Part shown: positions 1 through 11,994 of the stretch, piece by piece
Layout: every line of letters begins with the position of its first letter
Numbering within the stretch: the stretch's first letter is position 1
DNA from: Neisseriaceae bacterium TC5R-5
GTDB lineage: Bacteria; Pseudomonadota; Gammaproteobacteria; Burkholderiales; Chromobacteriaceae
Direction: 5' to 3'
DNA: 64,000 nt
Assembly (NCBI GenBank): GCA_020830965.2
Contig: JACCFC020000005.1
Coordinates: 1-64,000 of the forward strand
The notes under the pieces: model-generated
Database searches by the model: none
What the model saw: the letters and a program-made list of their open reading frames with translations, nothing else
What the model was told of the DNA's origin: nothing
Position numbers and translations under genes: made by a program

Positions 1-85
1 TTTTCTTGCGTACGCTCTCCAGCAGAGGACGAATTTGTTCAAATTGTTCTAGACTGATGTCGCTTGGATATTTTGTTGTTCGCAT
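1..85 (-). CDS. IS5-family transposase, N-terminal fragment (cut by the window edge)
   Basis: Translation from the ATG at 85-83 gives MRTTKYPSDISLEQFEQIRP followed by LLESVRKK. This matches the conserved start of IS5-family (ISL2/IS1031-like) transposases, which typically open with a short basic stretch, PSDIS and a PLLES motif. An AGGAG lies directly against the ATG, closer than usual for a ribosome site, so translation may be weak or start slightly elsewhere. Only 28 codons are visible. The DDE catalytic domain lies beyond the edge, so it is not possible to say whether the gene is intact. Confidence 0.7.
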   Translation of the reverse strand, partial: MRTTKYPSDISLEQFEQIRPLLESVRKK

Positions 86-127
86 CTCCTTATTTTCCAG
101 CATTTAGGAATCGTGAACAGGCTCTAA
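1..127 (-). mobile_element. Left-edge fragment of an IS5-family insertion sequence
   Basis: The minus strand carries the beginning of an IS5-family transposase running off the window. Outside the start codon, the sequence reading GAGCCTGTTCACGATTC on the minus strand (ending at 124) looks like the terminal inverted repeat. It is followed by TTA (125-127), which fits the 3-bp TNA target duplications of the IS1031/IS427 groups. The other end lies outside the window, so neither the repeat pair nor the duplication can be confirmed. Confidence 0.7.
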
Positions 128-134
128 GAACAGT

Positions 135-182
135 AAAACCAATAGGGCTGTCGGATAAATCACTGACAGCCCTATTGGTTTT
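135..182. terminator. Perfect 18-bp stem hairpin, bidirectional terminator
   Basis: Bases 135-152 and 165-182 are exact reverse complements with a 12-nt loop. The outer end is A4 on one side and T4 on the other, so a U-run follows the stem in both directions. It lies between the IS fragment and the end of rpmG and probably insulates the two. Confidence 0.75.
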
Positions 183-200
183 CGCCACTCACTTAAGAAA

Positions 201-234
201 GTAAAAACCCTTCTCCGTGCACCAGAGAAGGGTT
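201..234 (-). terminator. Rho-independent terminator after rpmG
   Basis: Stem 206-215 pairs with 225-234 (AACCCTTCTC / GAGAAGGGTT). Read on the minus strand it is followed by TTTTTAC. It is 25 bp past the rpmG stop and is the natural end of the rpmB-rpmG transcript. Confidence 0.8.
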
Positions 235-258
235 CTCCTAATTTGTTAAAGCAATCAC

Positions 259-414
259 TTACTTTAACTTAGTTTCTTTATAAATTACGTGCTTGCGAAC
301 AACTGGATCAAATTTTTTGATCTCCATTTTTTCCGGCATAGTACGCTTGTTCTTGGTAGCCGTATAAAAATGGCCAGTGCCAGCACTGGATTCAAGCTTG
401 ATTTTATCGCGCAT
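259..414 (-). CDS. rpmG: 50S ribosomal protein L33
   Basis: This 51-residue basic protein starts [18 protein letters not shown] and contains the L33 pattern [18 protein letters not shown] with a lysine-rich end. L33 binds 23S rRNA near the E site of the large ribosomal subunit. The length is typical of the family. It lacks the paired CxxC zinc motifs, so it is the zinc-independent form. The start at 414 is preceded by a GAGGT ribosome site. It lies 38 bp downstream of rpmB on the same strand, the usual rpmB-rpmG operon order, and ends just before a strong terminator. Confidence 0.95.
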   Translation of the reverse strand: MRDKIKLESSAGTGHFYTATKNKRTMPEKMEIKKFDPVVRKHVIYKETKLK

Positions 415-452
415 GGTATTACCTCAATAACTTTCTGGTTTGGCCGTTTAGC

Positions 453-686
453 TTAGATCTCGCCACGAGCGCGCAGATCAGCCAGTACTACATCGATACC
501 AACTTTATCGATAGTACGCAGTGCCGCATTAGAAATGCGTAAACGCACCCAGCGATTTTCACTCTCTACCCAGAACTTGCGATACTGCAAGTTCGGTAAA
601 AAGCGACGTTTAGTTTTATTGTTGGCATGGGAAACATTGTTCCCGGTCATCGGACGCTTGCCGGTGACTTTACAAACGCGCGCCAT
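453..686 (-). CDS. rpmB: 50S ribosomal protein L28
   Basis: A 77-residue basic protein beginning [20 protein letters not shown], the diagnostic L28 N-terminus, followed by [11 protein letters not shown] and the C-terminal [17 protein letters not shown] pattern. L28 is a large-subunit ribosomal protein contacting 23S rRNA. A longer reading frame extends 19 codons upstream, but the extension is not family-like and the ATG at 686 has a GGAGT ribosome site 8 bases before it. First gene of the rpmB-rpmG operon, with a candidate promoter at 718-747. Confidence 0.95.
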   Translation of the reverse strand: MARVCKVTGKRPMTGNNVSHANNKTKRRFLPNLQYRKFWVESENRWVRLRISNAALRTIDKVGIDVVLADLRARGEI

Positions 687-717
687 GTTTGATACTCCGA
701 AACCGATAAAAGCTGGC

Positions 718-747
718 TTTATATCATAAAAACCATTAGACATTCAA
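718..747 (-). promoter_or_regulatory. Candidate sigma70 promoter of rpmB-rpmG
   Basis: On the minus strand a -35 box TTGAAT (747-742) and a -10 box TATAAA (723-718) are separated by 18 bases. They sit about 30 bases upstream of the rpmB start, where a ribosomal-protein promoter is expected. Confidence 0.5.
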
Positions 748-827
748 GACAAAGCGCAATTAAACACAAGATTAACACTCGGTTTTAGCCATCAAAAAAT
801 CCCGCTCAGCATAGATGCAAGCAGCAG

Positions 828-856
828 TTCAAATCGCCACAAATTCAGGGTAGAAT
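828..856 (+). promoter_or_regulatory. Candidate sigma70 promoter of pyrG
   Basis: A -35-like TTCAAA (828-833) and a -10-like TAGAAT (851-856) are spaced by 17 bases. The -10 lies 27 bases before the pyrG ATG, leaving a very short leader. This is the only good candidate in the 197-bp gap between rpmB and pyrG. Confidence 0.45.
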
Positions 857-871
857 CCCCGATTCCCATAG

Positions 872-3378
<2,507 letters not shown>

Positions 3379-3437
3379 AAACACTAAAACTTCAAACCGG
3401 CGGCAGCAACTTAAGCTGTCGCCAGCCACCTGCCTAG

Positions 3438-4751
<1,314 letters not shown>

Positions 4752-4755
4752 CGGT

Positions 4756-5049
4756 ATGCGCTGGCTGACCATCACTCTAATAACAGTCATTCTCGGCCTG
4801 CAATGGCCACTGTGGTTTGGCAAGGGAAGCTGGCTAAGAGTCTGGCAGCTGGACAAACAACTTCAGGAACAGCGGGCAGTTACGCAAAAGCGAGTTGCCC
4901 GCAACGCAGCCTTGGATGCCGAGGTCCGTGACTTAAAACAAGGCACGGATGCCATCGAAGAAAGAGCACGTAATGAGCTGGGCATGATTCGTCATGGAGA
5001 AGTTTTTTTTCAAATTATTACATCGAGCAAAATTACCACCAATAATTAA
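4756..5049 (+). CDS. ftsB: Cell division protein FtsB (septum formation initiator)
   Basis: FtsB is a small bitopic inner-membrane protein that forms the FtsQLB complex and helps activate septal peptidoglycan synthesis. The 97-residue protein has one N-terminal transmembrane helix (about residues 3-20). A periplasmic coiled-coil segment (about 30-65, rich in Q, R, E and L) follows, and then the family hallmark [17 protein letters not shown] near residue 73. It starts 4 bp after the eno stop, and eno-ftsB is a widely conserved pair. No clear terminator follows, so the transcript may continue towards the next gene. Confidence 0.93.
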   Translation: MRWLTITLITVILGLQWPLWFGKGSWLRVWQLDKQLQEQRAVTQKRVARNAALDAEVRDLKQGTDAIEERARNELGMIRHGEVFFQIITSSKITTNN

Positions 5050-5139
5050 TTGGTCACACTACCGAATTTAGGCATGCCATCATCACATTAACCAACCATT
5101 GACAGACCTCTAGGGGTTTAGGAAACAGGGGTTTAGGGA

Positions 5140-6948
5140 ATGACCACACATAATCCGATCGAAGTAGCCAGGGAGACTTTAAAACAGCTCAGTATGCGTA
5201 AGCTGTTACCAACCCCAGAAAATTTCGAACAGGTTTACCGCGAACTCACCCAAACCCCGTACGATGACAATAAGCTGGCTGCTACCCTACTTCGTAGCCT
5301 GAAAGCACTGGCCCCCAACACCCCACAAACAACAAATACTTTGGCCAAGCTTAAGTTGGCTTTTGATGAAAATAACGGCGAACAAGCCTCGCAACTCGTT
5401 CTTGAACTAGTGCGTGACCACGACTCACTGACGCAAAACTGGGGTGGCTTAATCCACAGCCTACTAAGCAACTGGGAACTACGCATTCCCAACCTATCGC
5501 AACAACACAAACGTACCAGCCTAGAACGTGTCCTCATCAACTACAGTAAGCAACCAACAGAGCTAAATCAAAAACTGTTGGCCTTGATGCAGAACTGGAA
5601 CCAGTCCAGCCAGCCCACTGATAATGCCTCGCCCACATCAGTGATAGGCGCACAGGAAAACAAAAACAGCACCCCGACGAACCTTTCCGCACAATGGGAA
5701 AAATGGCAGAACATCCTGTCCCTCACCTTAAAACACGGTCTCAAACCGCATCTGCTAGGATCACCGGCGCATCTCAGTTCACTAGAAATGCTACAAGTAG
5801 AGCTAGAACAAGTTAACGATGAAGCCGCGCTGAACGATTACCTCTCGCGCCTGCACCGCTTTATGCTGCAGCAGGAATTACATTTCCAACAGGAAGGTCG
5901 CCTCGTCACCGGGCTGACCAATATGCTGCATCTACTGTTGGAAAATATTGCCGAACTCAATCGCTCAGACGATTATTTGCGCGGCCAGGTAAGTTCGCTG
6001 CAAGAAGTGCTCAACGAACAACCCCTTTCCATGCAACAGATTTATGCGATGGAAGCCAGCCTGAAAGAAGTCATTCGCACCCAAGGTATACTCAAAGCCT
6101 CGCTGGACGAAGCCACTAACTCTCTGCAGATTCTGCTGGATCGCTTCATCTCTGGCTTGGCCTTGATGACAGACAGTACCGGCGACTTCCAAAACAAGAT
6201 CAAAGCCCACAGCGAACAGATTCAACAATCTCACAATATTGAAGAACTCGGTGCCACAATAGCCAGCCTGATTGAAGACACATCGCTGATGCAGGTCGAC
6301 CTGGCCCAATCTAAAGCCGAGTTTTTATCCACCAAAGAACAAGTGGAAGTCGCCGAAAAACGCATTGTCGAACTGGAAACCGCTTTAGAAGCCGCCAGCG
6401 CCAAAGTGCTAGAAGATCACTTAACCGGGGCATTAAACCGACGTGGACTGGGGGAGCAATTCCAACGCGAAATCAGCCGTGCCGAACGTAGTGAGTCGCC
6501 GCTGTCCATTACGCTGATAGACATTGACAACTTCAAACAGCTCAATGACCGCTACGGCCATTTAGCTGGCGATGACGCGCTAAAATATCTGGTGAACGCC
6601 ATCAAAAACCATTTGCGCCCTGCCGATATCGTCGCGCGCTTTGGCGGCGAAGAGTTTGTCATTTTGATGCCCGATACCCCAGAAGAAGAAGCAGCGGCCA
6701 CTATCCAGCGCCTACAGCGCGAACTCACTAAAACCTTCTTTCTGGCCGACAACAACAGGCTGGTCATTACCTTCAGCGCCGGCGTCACCCAATGGCGCCC
6801 AGGAGAACAAGAATCAGACGTACTGGAACGGGCGGATCACTCCATGTACCAGGCAAAAATCAATGGCAAAAACCAAGTACATCTGGCGCCACCGGCTCTA
6901 ACTCTGCCGCAAGCGGCGGCTGAACACATCAGCCCTCAGACAGAATAA
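5140..6948 (+). CDS. Diguanylate cyclase with long N-terminal helical region
   Basis: The C-terminal part (about residues 420-590) is a GGDEF domain. It opens with DHLTGALNRRGL, and the active-site loop is GGEEF near residue 502. RPAD lies exactly five residues before it and is the RxxD allosteric inhibitory site. The protein should therefore make cyclic di-GMP from two GTP and be feedback-inhibited. The first 420 residues contain no visible transmembrane segment. They are Leu/Gln/Glu-rich with a likely coiled coil just before the GGDEF domain (about 385-425), and I do not recognise a sensor domain. It stands alone, 90 bp after ftsB, with AGGGA before the ATG. The 602-residue length resembles other soluble GGDEF proteins with uncharacterised N-termini. 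Confidence 0.9.
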   Translation: MTTHNPIEVARETLKQLSMRKLLPTPENFEQVYRELTQTPYDDNKLAATLLRSLKALAPNTPQTTNTLAKLKLAFDENNGEQASQLVLELVRDHDSLTQNWGGLIHSLLSNWELRIPNLSQQHKRTSLERVLINYSKQPTELNQKLLALMQNWNQSSQPTDNASPTSVIGAQENKNSTPTNLSAQWEKWQNILSLTLKHGLKPHLLGSPAHLSSLEMLQVELEQVNDEAALNDYLSRLHRFMLQQELHFQQEGRLVTGLTNMLHLLLENIAELNRSDDYLRGQVSSLQEVLNEQPLSMQQIYAMEASLKEVIRTQGILKASLDEATNSLQILLDRFISGLALMTDSTGDFQNKIKAHSEQIQQSHNIEELGATIASLIEDTSLMQVDLAQSKAEFLSTKEQVEVAEKRIVELETALEAASAKVLEDHLTGALNRRGLGEQFQREISRAERSESPLSITLIDIDNFKQLNDRYGHLAGDDALKYLVNAIKNHLRPADIVARFGGEEFVILMPDTPEEEAAATIQRLQRELTKTFFLADNNRLVITFSAGVTQWRPGEQESDVLERADHSMYQAKINGKNQVHLAPPALTLPQAAAEHISPQTE

Positions 6949-6964
6949 TAAGCGCTGCCTAACG

Positions 6965-7267
6965 CTATTTTTTCAGTACCTTACCAGCCTGCGCCCGCTG
7001 CCGGCGTACCTCTTTAGGATCAGCAATCAACGGGCGATAAATCTCCACCCTATCATGTGCCAGCAACACGCGATCCTCGACAATAGCTTTACTGAACAAA
7101 CCGAGCTTCAATTTATCGCTCGCAATCTCAGGAAATGCCGCCAAAATCCCAGAACACTCCACCGCCTGACGCGCCGACGTTCCAACCGGCACCTGCAATG
7201 CCAGCAACACTTGACGTTCGGCCAGAGCATAGGCCACCTCAACCACTATTTTCTCAATCATCACCAT
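6965..7267 (-). CDS. rnfH: RnfH family ubiquitin-fold protein
   Basis: A 100-residue protein with the RnfH/UPF0125 pattern: KIVVEVAYALAERQ at the start, a central TARQAVECSGIL, and the near-C-terminal RVEIYRPLIADPKEVRRQRA. The family adopts a beta-grasp (ubiquitin-like) fold. Its biochemical role is unresolved, although it is often encoded beside ratA/smpB or the rnf genes. It overlaps the end of ratA by 14 bp if translation starts at 7267. The ATG two codons later (7261) would give an 8-bp overlap and is equally possible. Either way it is translationally coupled to ratA. Confidence 0.9.
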   Translation of the reverse strand: MVMIEKIVVEVAYALAERQVLLALQVPVGTSARQAVECSGILAAFPEIASDKLKLGLFSKAIVEDRVLLAHDRVEIYRPLIADPKEVRRQRAQAGKVLKK

Positions 7268-7691
7268 AAACCTTGTCCGCTTCCTTAATAAAAGCGTCGA
7301 CTAAAGAACCGGAAATATAAGCAAACACCGGCCCGATAATCTTGGCCAGAATCTTGCTGGAAAACTGATAACGCAAAGTAAACTCTATCTTGCAGCCCGC
7401 CTCACCCAAGGGCTTAAAACACCAGCGCCCCTCCAAAAACTCAAACGGACCATCCACCAGCTCCATCACAATAGACTCGCCCGGCTGATTGATATTACGC
7501 GTCGTAAAATGCTGACGAACCTTCAGATAATCAATATGCAAACTGGCAATCAGCTGATTATCCTGCCGTGACAACACCTCCGCCTTACTGCACCAAGGCA
7601 AAAAGCGACTGTAATGCTCCACATCATCCACCAAGGCAAACATCTGCGCAGGGGTATGTGCTACCAACACACTTTTTTCTATTAGCTGCAT
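7254..7691 (-). CDS. ratA: RatA-type START-domain protein (ribosome-associated toxin family)
   Basis: A 145-residue polyketide-cyclase/START-like protein. The conserved opening is SVLVAHTPAQMFALVDDVEH, followed by RFLPWCSKAEVL, and the C-terminal part GPVFAYISGSLVDAFIKEAD is also family-typical. In E. coli RatA (PasT) is linked to 50S subunits and to persistence and stress physiology, and homologues are related to COQ10 coenzyme-Q-binding proteins. The longer frame starts at a GTG nine codons upstream, but the ATG at 7691 matches the family start and is chosen. Divergent from smpB across a 211-bp gap, the standard arrangement. Confidence 0.9.
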   Translation of the reverse strand: MQLIEKSVLVAHTPAQMFALVDDVEHYSRFLPWCSKAEVLSRQDNQLIASLHIDYLKVRQHFTTRNINQPGESIVMELVDGPFEFLEGRWCFKPLGEAGCKIEFTLRYQFSSKILAKIIGPVFAYISGSLVDAFIKEADKVYGDD

Positions 7692-7902
7692 AAATACAAA
7701 CCTAAGCTCCACTGGCACCCAACCAAGACATGCTCACCCGAACACCCACTTACACCAGTGCTTTATATCTGTTTAGTCAATTCGGGGGCGAGTGTAACAA
7801 AAAGCAGGCGAAACTGCCCAAATGCCTGCCAAACAGGCTCACTTTGGTTCACCTGCCGCATCTGCTACAATGCGCAATTCATTTAATCAATCCCCAGCCA
7901 CC

Positions 7903-8358
7903 ATGAGCATCATCCAGAATCGCAAAGCCTTCCACGACTATTTTGTCGAAGAAAAGCTCGAAGCCGGGCTGGTTTTGGAAGGATGGGAAGTCAAGGCGAT
8001 CCGCGCCGGCCGTGTCCAACTCAAAGAAAGCTACGTCGATTGGAAAAACGGCGCCTTCTGGCTTATCGGCTGCCACATCTCCGCCTTACAATCCGCCTCC
8101 ACCCATGTCAACCCCGACCCAGTACGCCCGCGCAAACTACTGCTCTCGCAGGCACAAATCAACCGCTTTATCGGCAAAGTTGAACGTGCCGGTTACACCA
8201 TGATGGCACTCGACCTGCACTACAGCAAAGGCAATATCAAAGCTGAAGTGGGCTTGGCCAAAGGTAAGAAACTACACGACAAGCGCGACACCGAAAAAGA
8301 CCGCGAGTGGCAACGCGAAAAACAACGCTTTATCAAAAACCAGCGAGGTAGCGAATGA
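7903..8358 (+). CDS. smpB: SsrA (tmRNA)-binding protein SmpB
   Basis: SmpB binds tmRNA and delivers it to stalled ribosomes for trans-translation. The 151-residue protein starts [17 protein letters not shown] and contains [21 protein letters not shown] and [19 protein letters not shown]. The basic C-terminal tail needed in the decoding centre is present. The open frame runs 27 codons further upstream, but that stretch is not SmpB-like, so the ATG at 7903 is taken although the ribosome site before it is poor. It overlaps the following membrane-protein gene by 4 bp (ATGA). Confidence 0.95.
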   Translation: MSIIQNRKAFHDYFVEEKLEAGLVLEGWEVKAIRAGRVQLKESYVDWKNGAFWLIGCHISALQSASTHVNPDPVRPRKLLLSQAQINRFIGKVERAGYTMMALDLHYSKGNIKAEVGLAKGKKLHDKRDTEKDREWQREKQRFIKNQRGSE

Positions 8359-8702
8359 ACCGCAGCGCCGCCCTACCCATTATCCTCATCTGCCTGGGCT
8401 CAGTATGGTTTCTTAAAAGCACCTCGCTCCTCCCTGACACCTCAACATTATTAACCCTGCTGCTAACTGCAGCGGGCATTGTCCTGCTCATCATTGACGG
8501 CTTCAACAAATCCACCCTCATCACCAGCCCATTGCTGGTCTATGCCGGTGGAGCCATCTATCTGTACGACCATTACGGCCTCTACGCCAGCCACCTCGTA
8601 TCGCTAGGCATGGTACTGGCCGGCCTGCTGATGCTGATCGCCAGAAGCCCGCAAATACCAGAACGCAGCCGCAAATACTGGCCCAAGCAAGACAACGACT
8701 AA
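8355..8702 (+). CDS. Small inner-membrane protein, LiaF-TM/DUF5668-like
   Basis: A 115-residue protein consisting almost entirely of hydrophobic segments, with about four predicted helices at residues 6-24, 32-48, 54-70 and 77-96, and a charged cytoplasmic tail ending KQDND. The first helix begins with a [13 protein letters not shown] pattern like small DUF5668/LiaF-type membrane proteins. I cannot assign a biochemical role. It is translationally coupled to smpB through ATGA and lies 41 bp before guaA. It probably belongs to the same transcript without being functionally linked. Confidence 0.75.
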   Translation: MNRSAALPIILICLGSVWFLKSTSLLPDTSTLLTLLLTAAGIVLLIIDGFNKSTLITSPLLVYAGGAIYLYDHYGLYASHLVSLGMVLAGLLMLIARSPQIPERSRKYWPKQDND

Positions 8703-8743
8703 ACCCCTTAAGCCCCAACGCCCAACCCACCCCAAGGATAAGC

Positions 8744-10321
8744 ATGGATAAAATCCTCATACTCGACTTCGGCTCACAAGTTAGCCAACTCATCGCCCGC
8801 CGCGTCCGCGAAGCTCACGTCTACTGTGAGCTTCATTCATTTGATATGTCGCTAGACGATATACGCGCTTTTGCACCCAAAGCCATTATCCTCTCCGGCG
8901 GCCCCAACTCCGTTTACGACTCCCACTACCAAGCCGACCCTGCCCTGTTCGAACTCGGCATCCCCGTACTCGGCATCTGCTACGGCATGCAATTCATGGC
9001 CCACCACCTGGGCGGCACGGTTAGCGCTGGCGATCAAGGCGAATTCGGTTACGCTCAGATCCAGGCCAAACACCACTCCAAATTACTGGAAGGACTGCAC
9101 GATGCCCAGGACGACGCCGGCAATCACTATTTAGATGTCTGGATGAGCCATGGCGACAAAGTCAGCACCCTACCACCTGGCTTTAAAACCATCGCCGCCA
9201 CCGCCAGTTGCCCGATTGCCGCGATGGCCGACGAAACCCGCCACTTCTATGCAGTACAATTTCACCCTGAAGTGACCCACACCAAGCGCGGCACCGAAAT
9301 CCTCCACCGCTTCGTGCTCTACATCGCCGGCGCCACCCCTAGTTGGACCATGCCCAACTATATTGACGAAGCCATCGACAAAATTCGGCAGCAAGTGGGC
9401 AGCGAAGAAGTCATCCTCGGCCTCTCCGGCGGCGTAGACAGCTCGGTAGCCGCCGCCCTCATCCACCGCGCCATTGGCGCGCAACTCACCTGCGTCTTTG
9501 TTGACCACGGCCTGCTGCGCCAAAACGAAGGCGAGATGGTGATGCAGATGTTTGCCCAAAACCTGGGTGTCAAAGTGATACACGTGCAGGCGCAAGCGCA
9601 ATTTATGGGCAAACTGGCCGGCGAAACCGACCCGGAGAAAAAGCGCAAAATCATCGGCGCCGAATTCATTGAAGTCTTCCAGACCGAAGCCAACAAACTC
9701 AGCCAGGCCAAATGGCTGGCGCAAGGTACCATCTACCCGGACGTGATTGAATCCGCCGGAGCCAAAACCAATAAAGCCCACAATATCAAGAGCCATCACA
9801 ACGTCGGTGGCCTGCCGGAAACCATGCAGCTCAAACTGCTGGAGCCACTACGCGAACTATTCAAAGACGAAGTACGGCAACTGGGCATCGCCCTCGGCCT
9901 ACCGCATGATATGGTCTACCGTCATCCCTTCCCCGGCCCCGGCTTGGGCGTCCGTATTCTTGGAGAAGTTAAAAAAGACTACGCCGAACTACTACGTCGC
10001 GCCGACGCCATCTTCATCGAAGAGCTACGCAACACCCACGACGAACACACCGGCAAGAGCTGGTACGAGCTCACCAGCCAAGCCTTTGCCGTGTTTCTGC
10101 CCGTTAAATCAGTAGGCGTGATGGGCGATGGCCGCACCTACGACTACGTGGTCGCCTTGCGTGCGGTCATCACCAGCGACTTCATGACCGCGCACTGGGC
10201 TGAACTACCCTACAGCCTGCTGGGTCGCGTTTCTAATCGCATCATCAATGAAGTGCGCGGCATTAACCGCGTGGTGTACGACATCTCCGGCAAACCACCG
10301 GCGACGATTGAGTGGGAATGA
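8744..10321 (+). CDS. guaA: GMP synthase (glutamine-hydrolysing)
   Basis: GuaA aminates XMP to GMP using glutamine and ATP. The 525-residue protein has an N-terminal class I glutaminase domain (about 1-200) with the nucleophile Cys79 in GICYGMQ and the His/Glu pair in [10 protein letters not shown]. The ATP pyrophosphatase domain carries the PP-loop [11 protein letters not shown] near residue 228. The C-terminal dimerisation domain ends in [10 protein letters not shown], the invariant GuaA terminus. GuaB is not beside it. An intrinsic terminator follows 48 bp after the stop. Confidence 0.98.
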   Translation: MDKILILDFGSQVSQLIARRVREAHVYCELHSFDMSLDDIRAFAPKAIILSGGPNSVYDSHYQADPALFELGIPVLGICYGMQFMAHHLGGTVSAGDQGEFGYAQIQAKHHSKLLEGLHDAQDDAGNHYLDVWMSHGDKVSTLPPGFKTIAATASCPIAAMADETRHFYAVQFHPEVTHTKRGTEILHRFVLYIAGATPSWTMPNYIDEAIDKIRQQVGSEEVILGLSGGVDSSVAAALIHRAIGAQLTCVFVDHGLLRQNEGEMVMQMFAQNLGVKVIHVQAQAQFMGKLAGETDPEKKRKIIGAEFIEVFQTEANKLSQAKWLAQGTIYPDVIESAGAKTNKAHNIKSHHNVGGLPETMQLKLLEPLRELFKDEVRQLGIALGLPHDMVYRHPFPGPGLGVRILGEVKKDYAELLRRADAIFIEELRNTHDEHTGKSWYELTSQAFAVFLPVKSVGVMGDGRTYDYVVALRAVITSDFMTAHWAELPYSLLGRVSNRIINEVRGINRVVYDISGKPPATIEWE

Positions 10322-10368
10322 TTTAACGTCTGACAGTGACTGACCCTAATAGGCAGTTAAATGCTGCT

Positions 10369-10393
10369 AAGCCCGAGATTTTCGGGCTTTTTT
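10369..10393 (+). terminator. Rho-independent terminator of guaA
   Basis: AAGCCCGA (10369-10376) pairs with TCGGGCTT (10382-10389) and is followed by a T-run. This is the classical structure, 48 bases past the guaA stop. Confidence 0.9.
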
Positions 10394-10861
10394 CGTTTTC
10401 AATTAGCCCTAACAGACAAAATCTGGCACGATCAAGCATCCTTTTTCATCGCATGGTAAGAGCCGCTAAGTGATATTGTGCAAATTGATGCCATATCAAA
10501 TACCTCAGACTTATTAATCACCCCCACGCTTTTGCAAGACTTTTACTTAGCCCCTTTTCGACCACAACAACCATTAACCAGATACTTCCGTAAGCACCAA
10601 TAAAAAACCCCGCATCGCAGCGGGGGAAAAGTGTTTTGAGTGAATGCACTATAGCCACCTTTCCACTTGACGACCAAACCTTATCTGCATGGTAATTTTC
10701 CCACTTGATACCGGTCAATTTTGATAGTCTTGCATTCAGACCAAGCACTCTTGTCACTTTAGAATGCCGAGCCACGACTGCTACACAAAGGGTTCTTGTT
10801 CTTGCTAACAAGCCGCTGACGAGCAGCAGCTTGGCTTTATCAAGGTTAAAACTTATCGGCT
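10394..10861. other. Intergenic stretch with no supportable gene
   Basis: A 97-codon frame on the minus strand (10518-10811) has no family-like sequence and no good ribosome site, so I leave it out. The stretch holds a minus-strand terminator (10602-10626) and, at 10457-10469, TAAGAGCCGCTAA. That string matches the end of the MITE/IS terminal repeats found at 49806, 54972 and 58336, and may be a fossil of an excised copy. Confidence 0.4.
10602..10626 (-). terminator. Rho-independent terminator, minus strand
   Basis: CCCCGC (10608-10613) pairs with GCGGGG (10620-10625). On the minus strand the stem is followed by TTTTTTA. It is 236 bp beyond the end of the secreted-protein gene, so that transcript has an unusually long 3' region or a small RNA ends here. 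Confidence 0.75.
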
Positions 10862-11329
10862 TCAGTACGGAATCACTGGATTGATCCAGAAAGCGTTCTC
10901 GAGTTGTGTACTCCAGCCAGAAGCAAGCCCAAAAACTTTAATCGGCTTGCCCCCCATGTTTTTTCCAACATTAAACGCAAAACCGTGTCGTACACCATCA
11001 GTGGTACAGCAAGTATCATTCACCGCTTTTTCGCGAAGTACATTCGCAGTAGACATCGCAATGAATTGACTGCCGGTGTAAAGCTGCACGGAAATCGATT
11101 GGTCAACATATTTATTACAACTCCAGCCTGCTACCATCACGCTGCCATCGGCATTCTTGTAAATATTATCGATATAGCCTAGCACCGGACCAACCATAGT
11201 TCCCGGTGGGCCCACTTCACCACAACGCGCCGCATTAACATAGCCAGATGATGCCGCCAGAACAGTTAGCATCAGCGTAGAACGCACTAGCAAGCTGATG
11301 CCACGTAAACATGTTTGAGCGCTAAGCAT
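10862..11329 (-). CDS. Secreted protein with one GWxC-type repeat domain
   Basis: A 155-residue protein with a clear Sec signal peptide (about residues 1-33, hydrophobic core LMLTVLAASSGYV, cleavage near VNA). The mature part reads GYIDNIYKNADGSVMVAGWSC, continues to a pattern like ANVLREKAVNDTC, and then GVRHGFAFNV. This order (GYID, GWxC, AN.xxE.AV...C, HGF) resembles a short beta-rich domain seen singly or in tandem in secreted hydrolases and large extracellular proteins of proteobacteria, but I cannot name a function. The cysteines suggest periplasmic or extracellular disulphides. AAGGAG stands before the ATG. The upstream region is AT-rich and no neighbour is co-transcribed. Confidence 0.75.
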   Translation of the reverse strand: MLSAQTCLRGISLLVRSTLMLTVLAASSGYVNAARCGEVGPPGTMVGPVLGYIDNIYKNADGSVMVAGWSCNKYVDQSISVQLYTGSQFIAMSTANVLREKAVNDTCCTTDGVRHGFAFNVGKNMGGKPIKVFGLASGWSTQLENAFWINPVIPY

Positions 11330-11658
11330 GAGGTGTTCTCCTTAATGATATGAAAAAAGAATGCACATAAATTAATATTTATTAACAAGTCATTACTGCC
11401 AACCCATAGTCTATCGCTTTAATTTATTTGTCAACTTCATTTATTATTATAAATAAAAACTCATCATTTTAGTCATTTATGCCATAAAGCTTGAATAGCA
11501 CGCCGGGCCATATCGTGTTGAACACCGTGACTATTCAGGTAAAGCCAATAGAACAAGGCGCTAGAAATCTATTACAATGCCATTGTACTGATCAATTATT
11601 AGCACCGGGTTTGGAGACTCGAACTACCAAGAGTTTTCAATAACCACAGGAGTTAGTG
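11330..11658. other. AT-rich intergenic region between divergent accessory genes
   Basis: No gene is visible. It is noticeably more AT-rich than the flanks. A plus-strand promoter-like pair, TTGTCA (11428-11433) and TAAATA (11450-11455) with a 16-bp spacer, points towards the downstream two-gene module but lies 200 bp before its start codon. Confidence 0.35.
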
Positions 11659-11994
11659 ATGAAACCCGTTACACCTCGCGATAACTATCACCCGCACACC
11701 GTTTCCCCTTTTTTACCGCTTACCCCTACCCTGACGCAGCAGCACGACCTCAAGTAGCCTCATGATGCCGCTACCCGCGCTTATCTGCATGGTTGCCTGG
11801 AAGGCGGGTTGGCATTTGCCTTTGCTAGCCATGCCCATAGTGCCAGCCTGAGCGTGTCCGGTTGTCAGGAGGCACTCTTGCTGCGCCTGGGTTTGGAGCA
11901 GGTACTACTCAGCCTGTCACAACAAAGGCTGCGCTGGATTATCGGCTTATTCGGTACCCTGGCCGATGCGCTGGAGCAAGGAGAGCAGACGTGA
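11659..11994 (+). pseudogene. Unknown 111-codon gene interrupted by an in-frame TAG
   Basis: A start codon at 11659 preceded by AGGAG opens MKPVTPRDNYHPHTVSPF. A single TAG at 11755-11757 stops it after 32 codons. The same frame then runs on without interruption for 78 codons (PHDAATRAYLHGCLEGG and a leucine-rich helical part) to a TGA at 11992. That TGA overlaps the start of the next gene. The continuing frame, the good ribosome site at the front and the coupled end suggest one gene with an amber codon. Alternatives are readthrough, or a separate protein starting at TTG 11809. I recognise no family. Confidence 0.5.

Noticed and set aside
10518-10811. 97-codon minus-strand frame after guaA
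   Set aside because: It spans an intrinsic terminator, has no ribosome site and shows no protein-like pattern.
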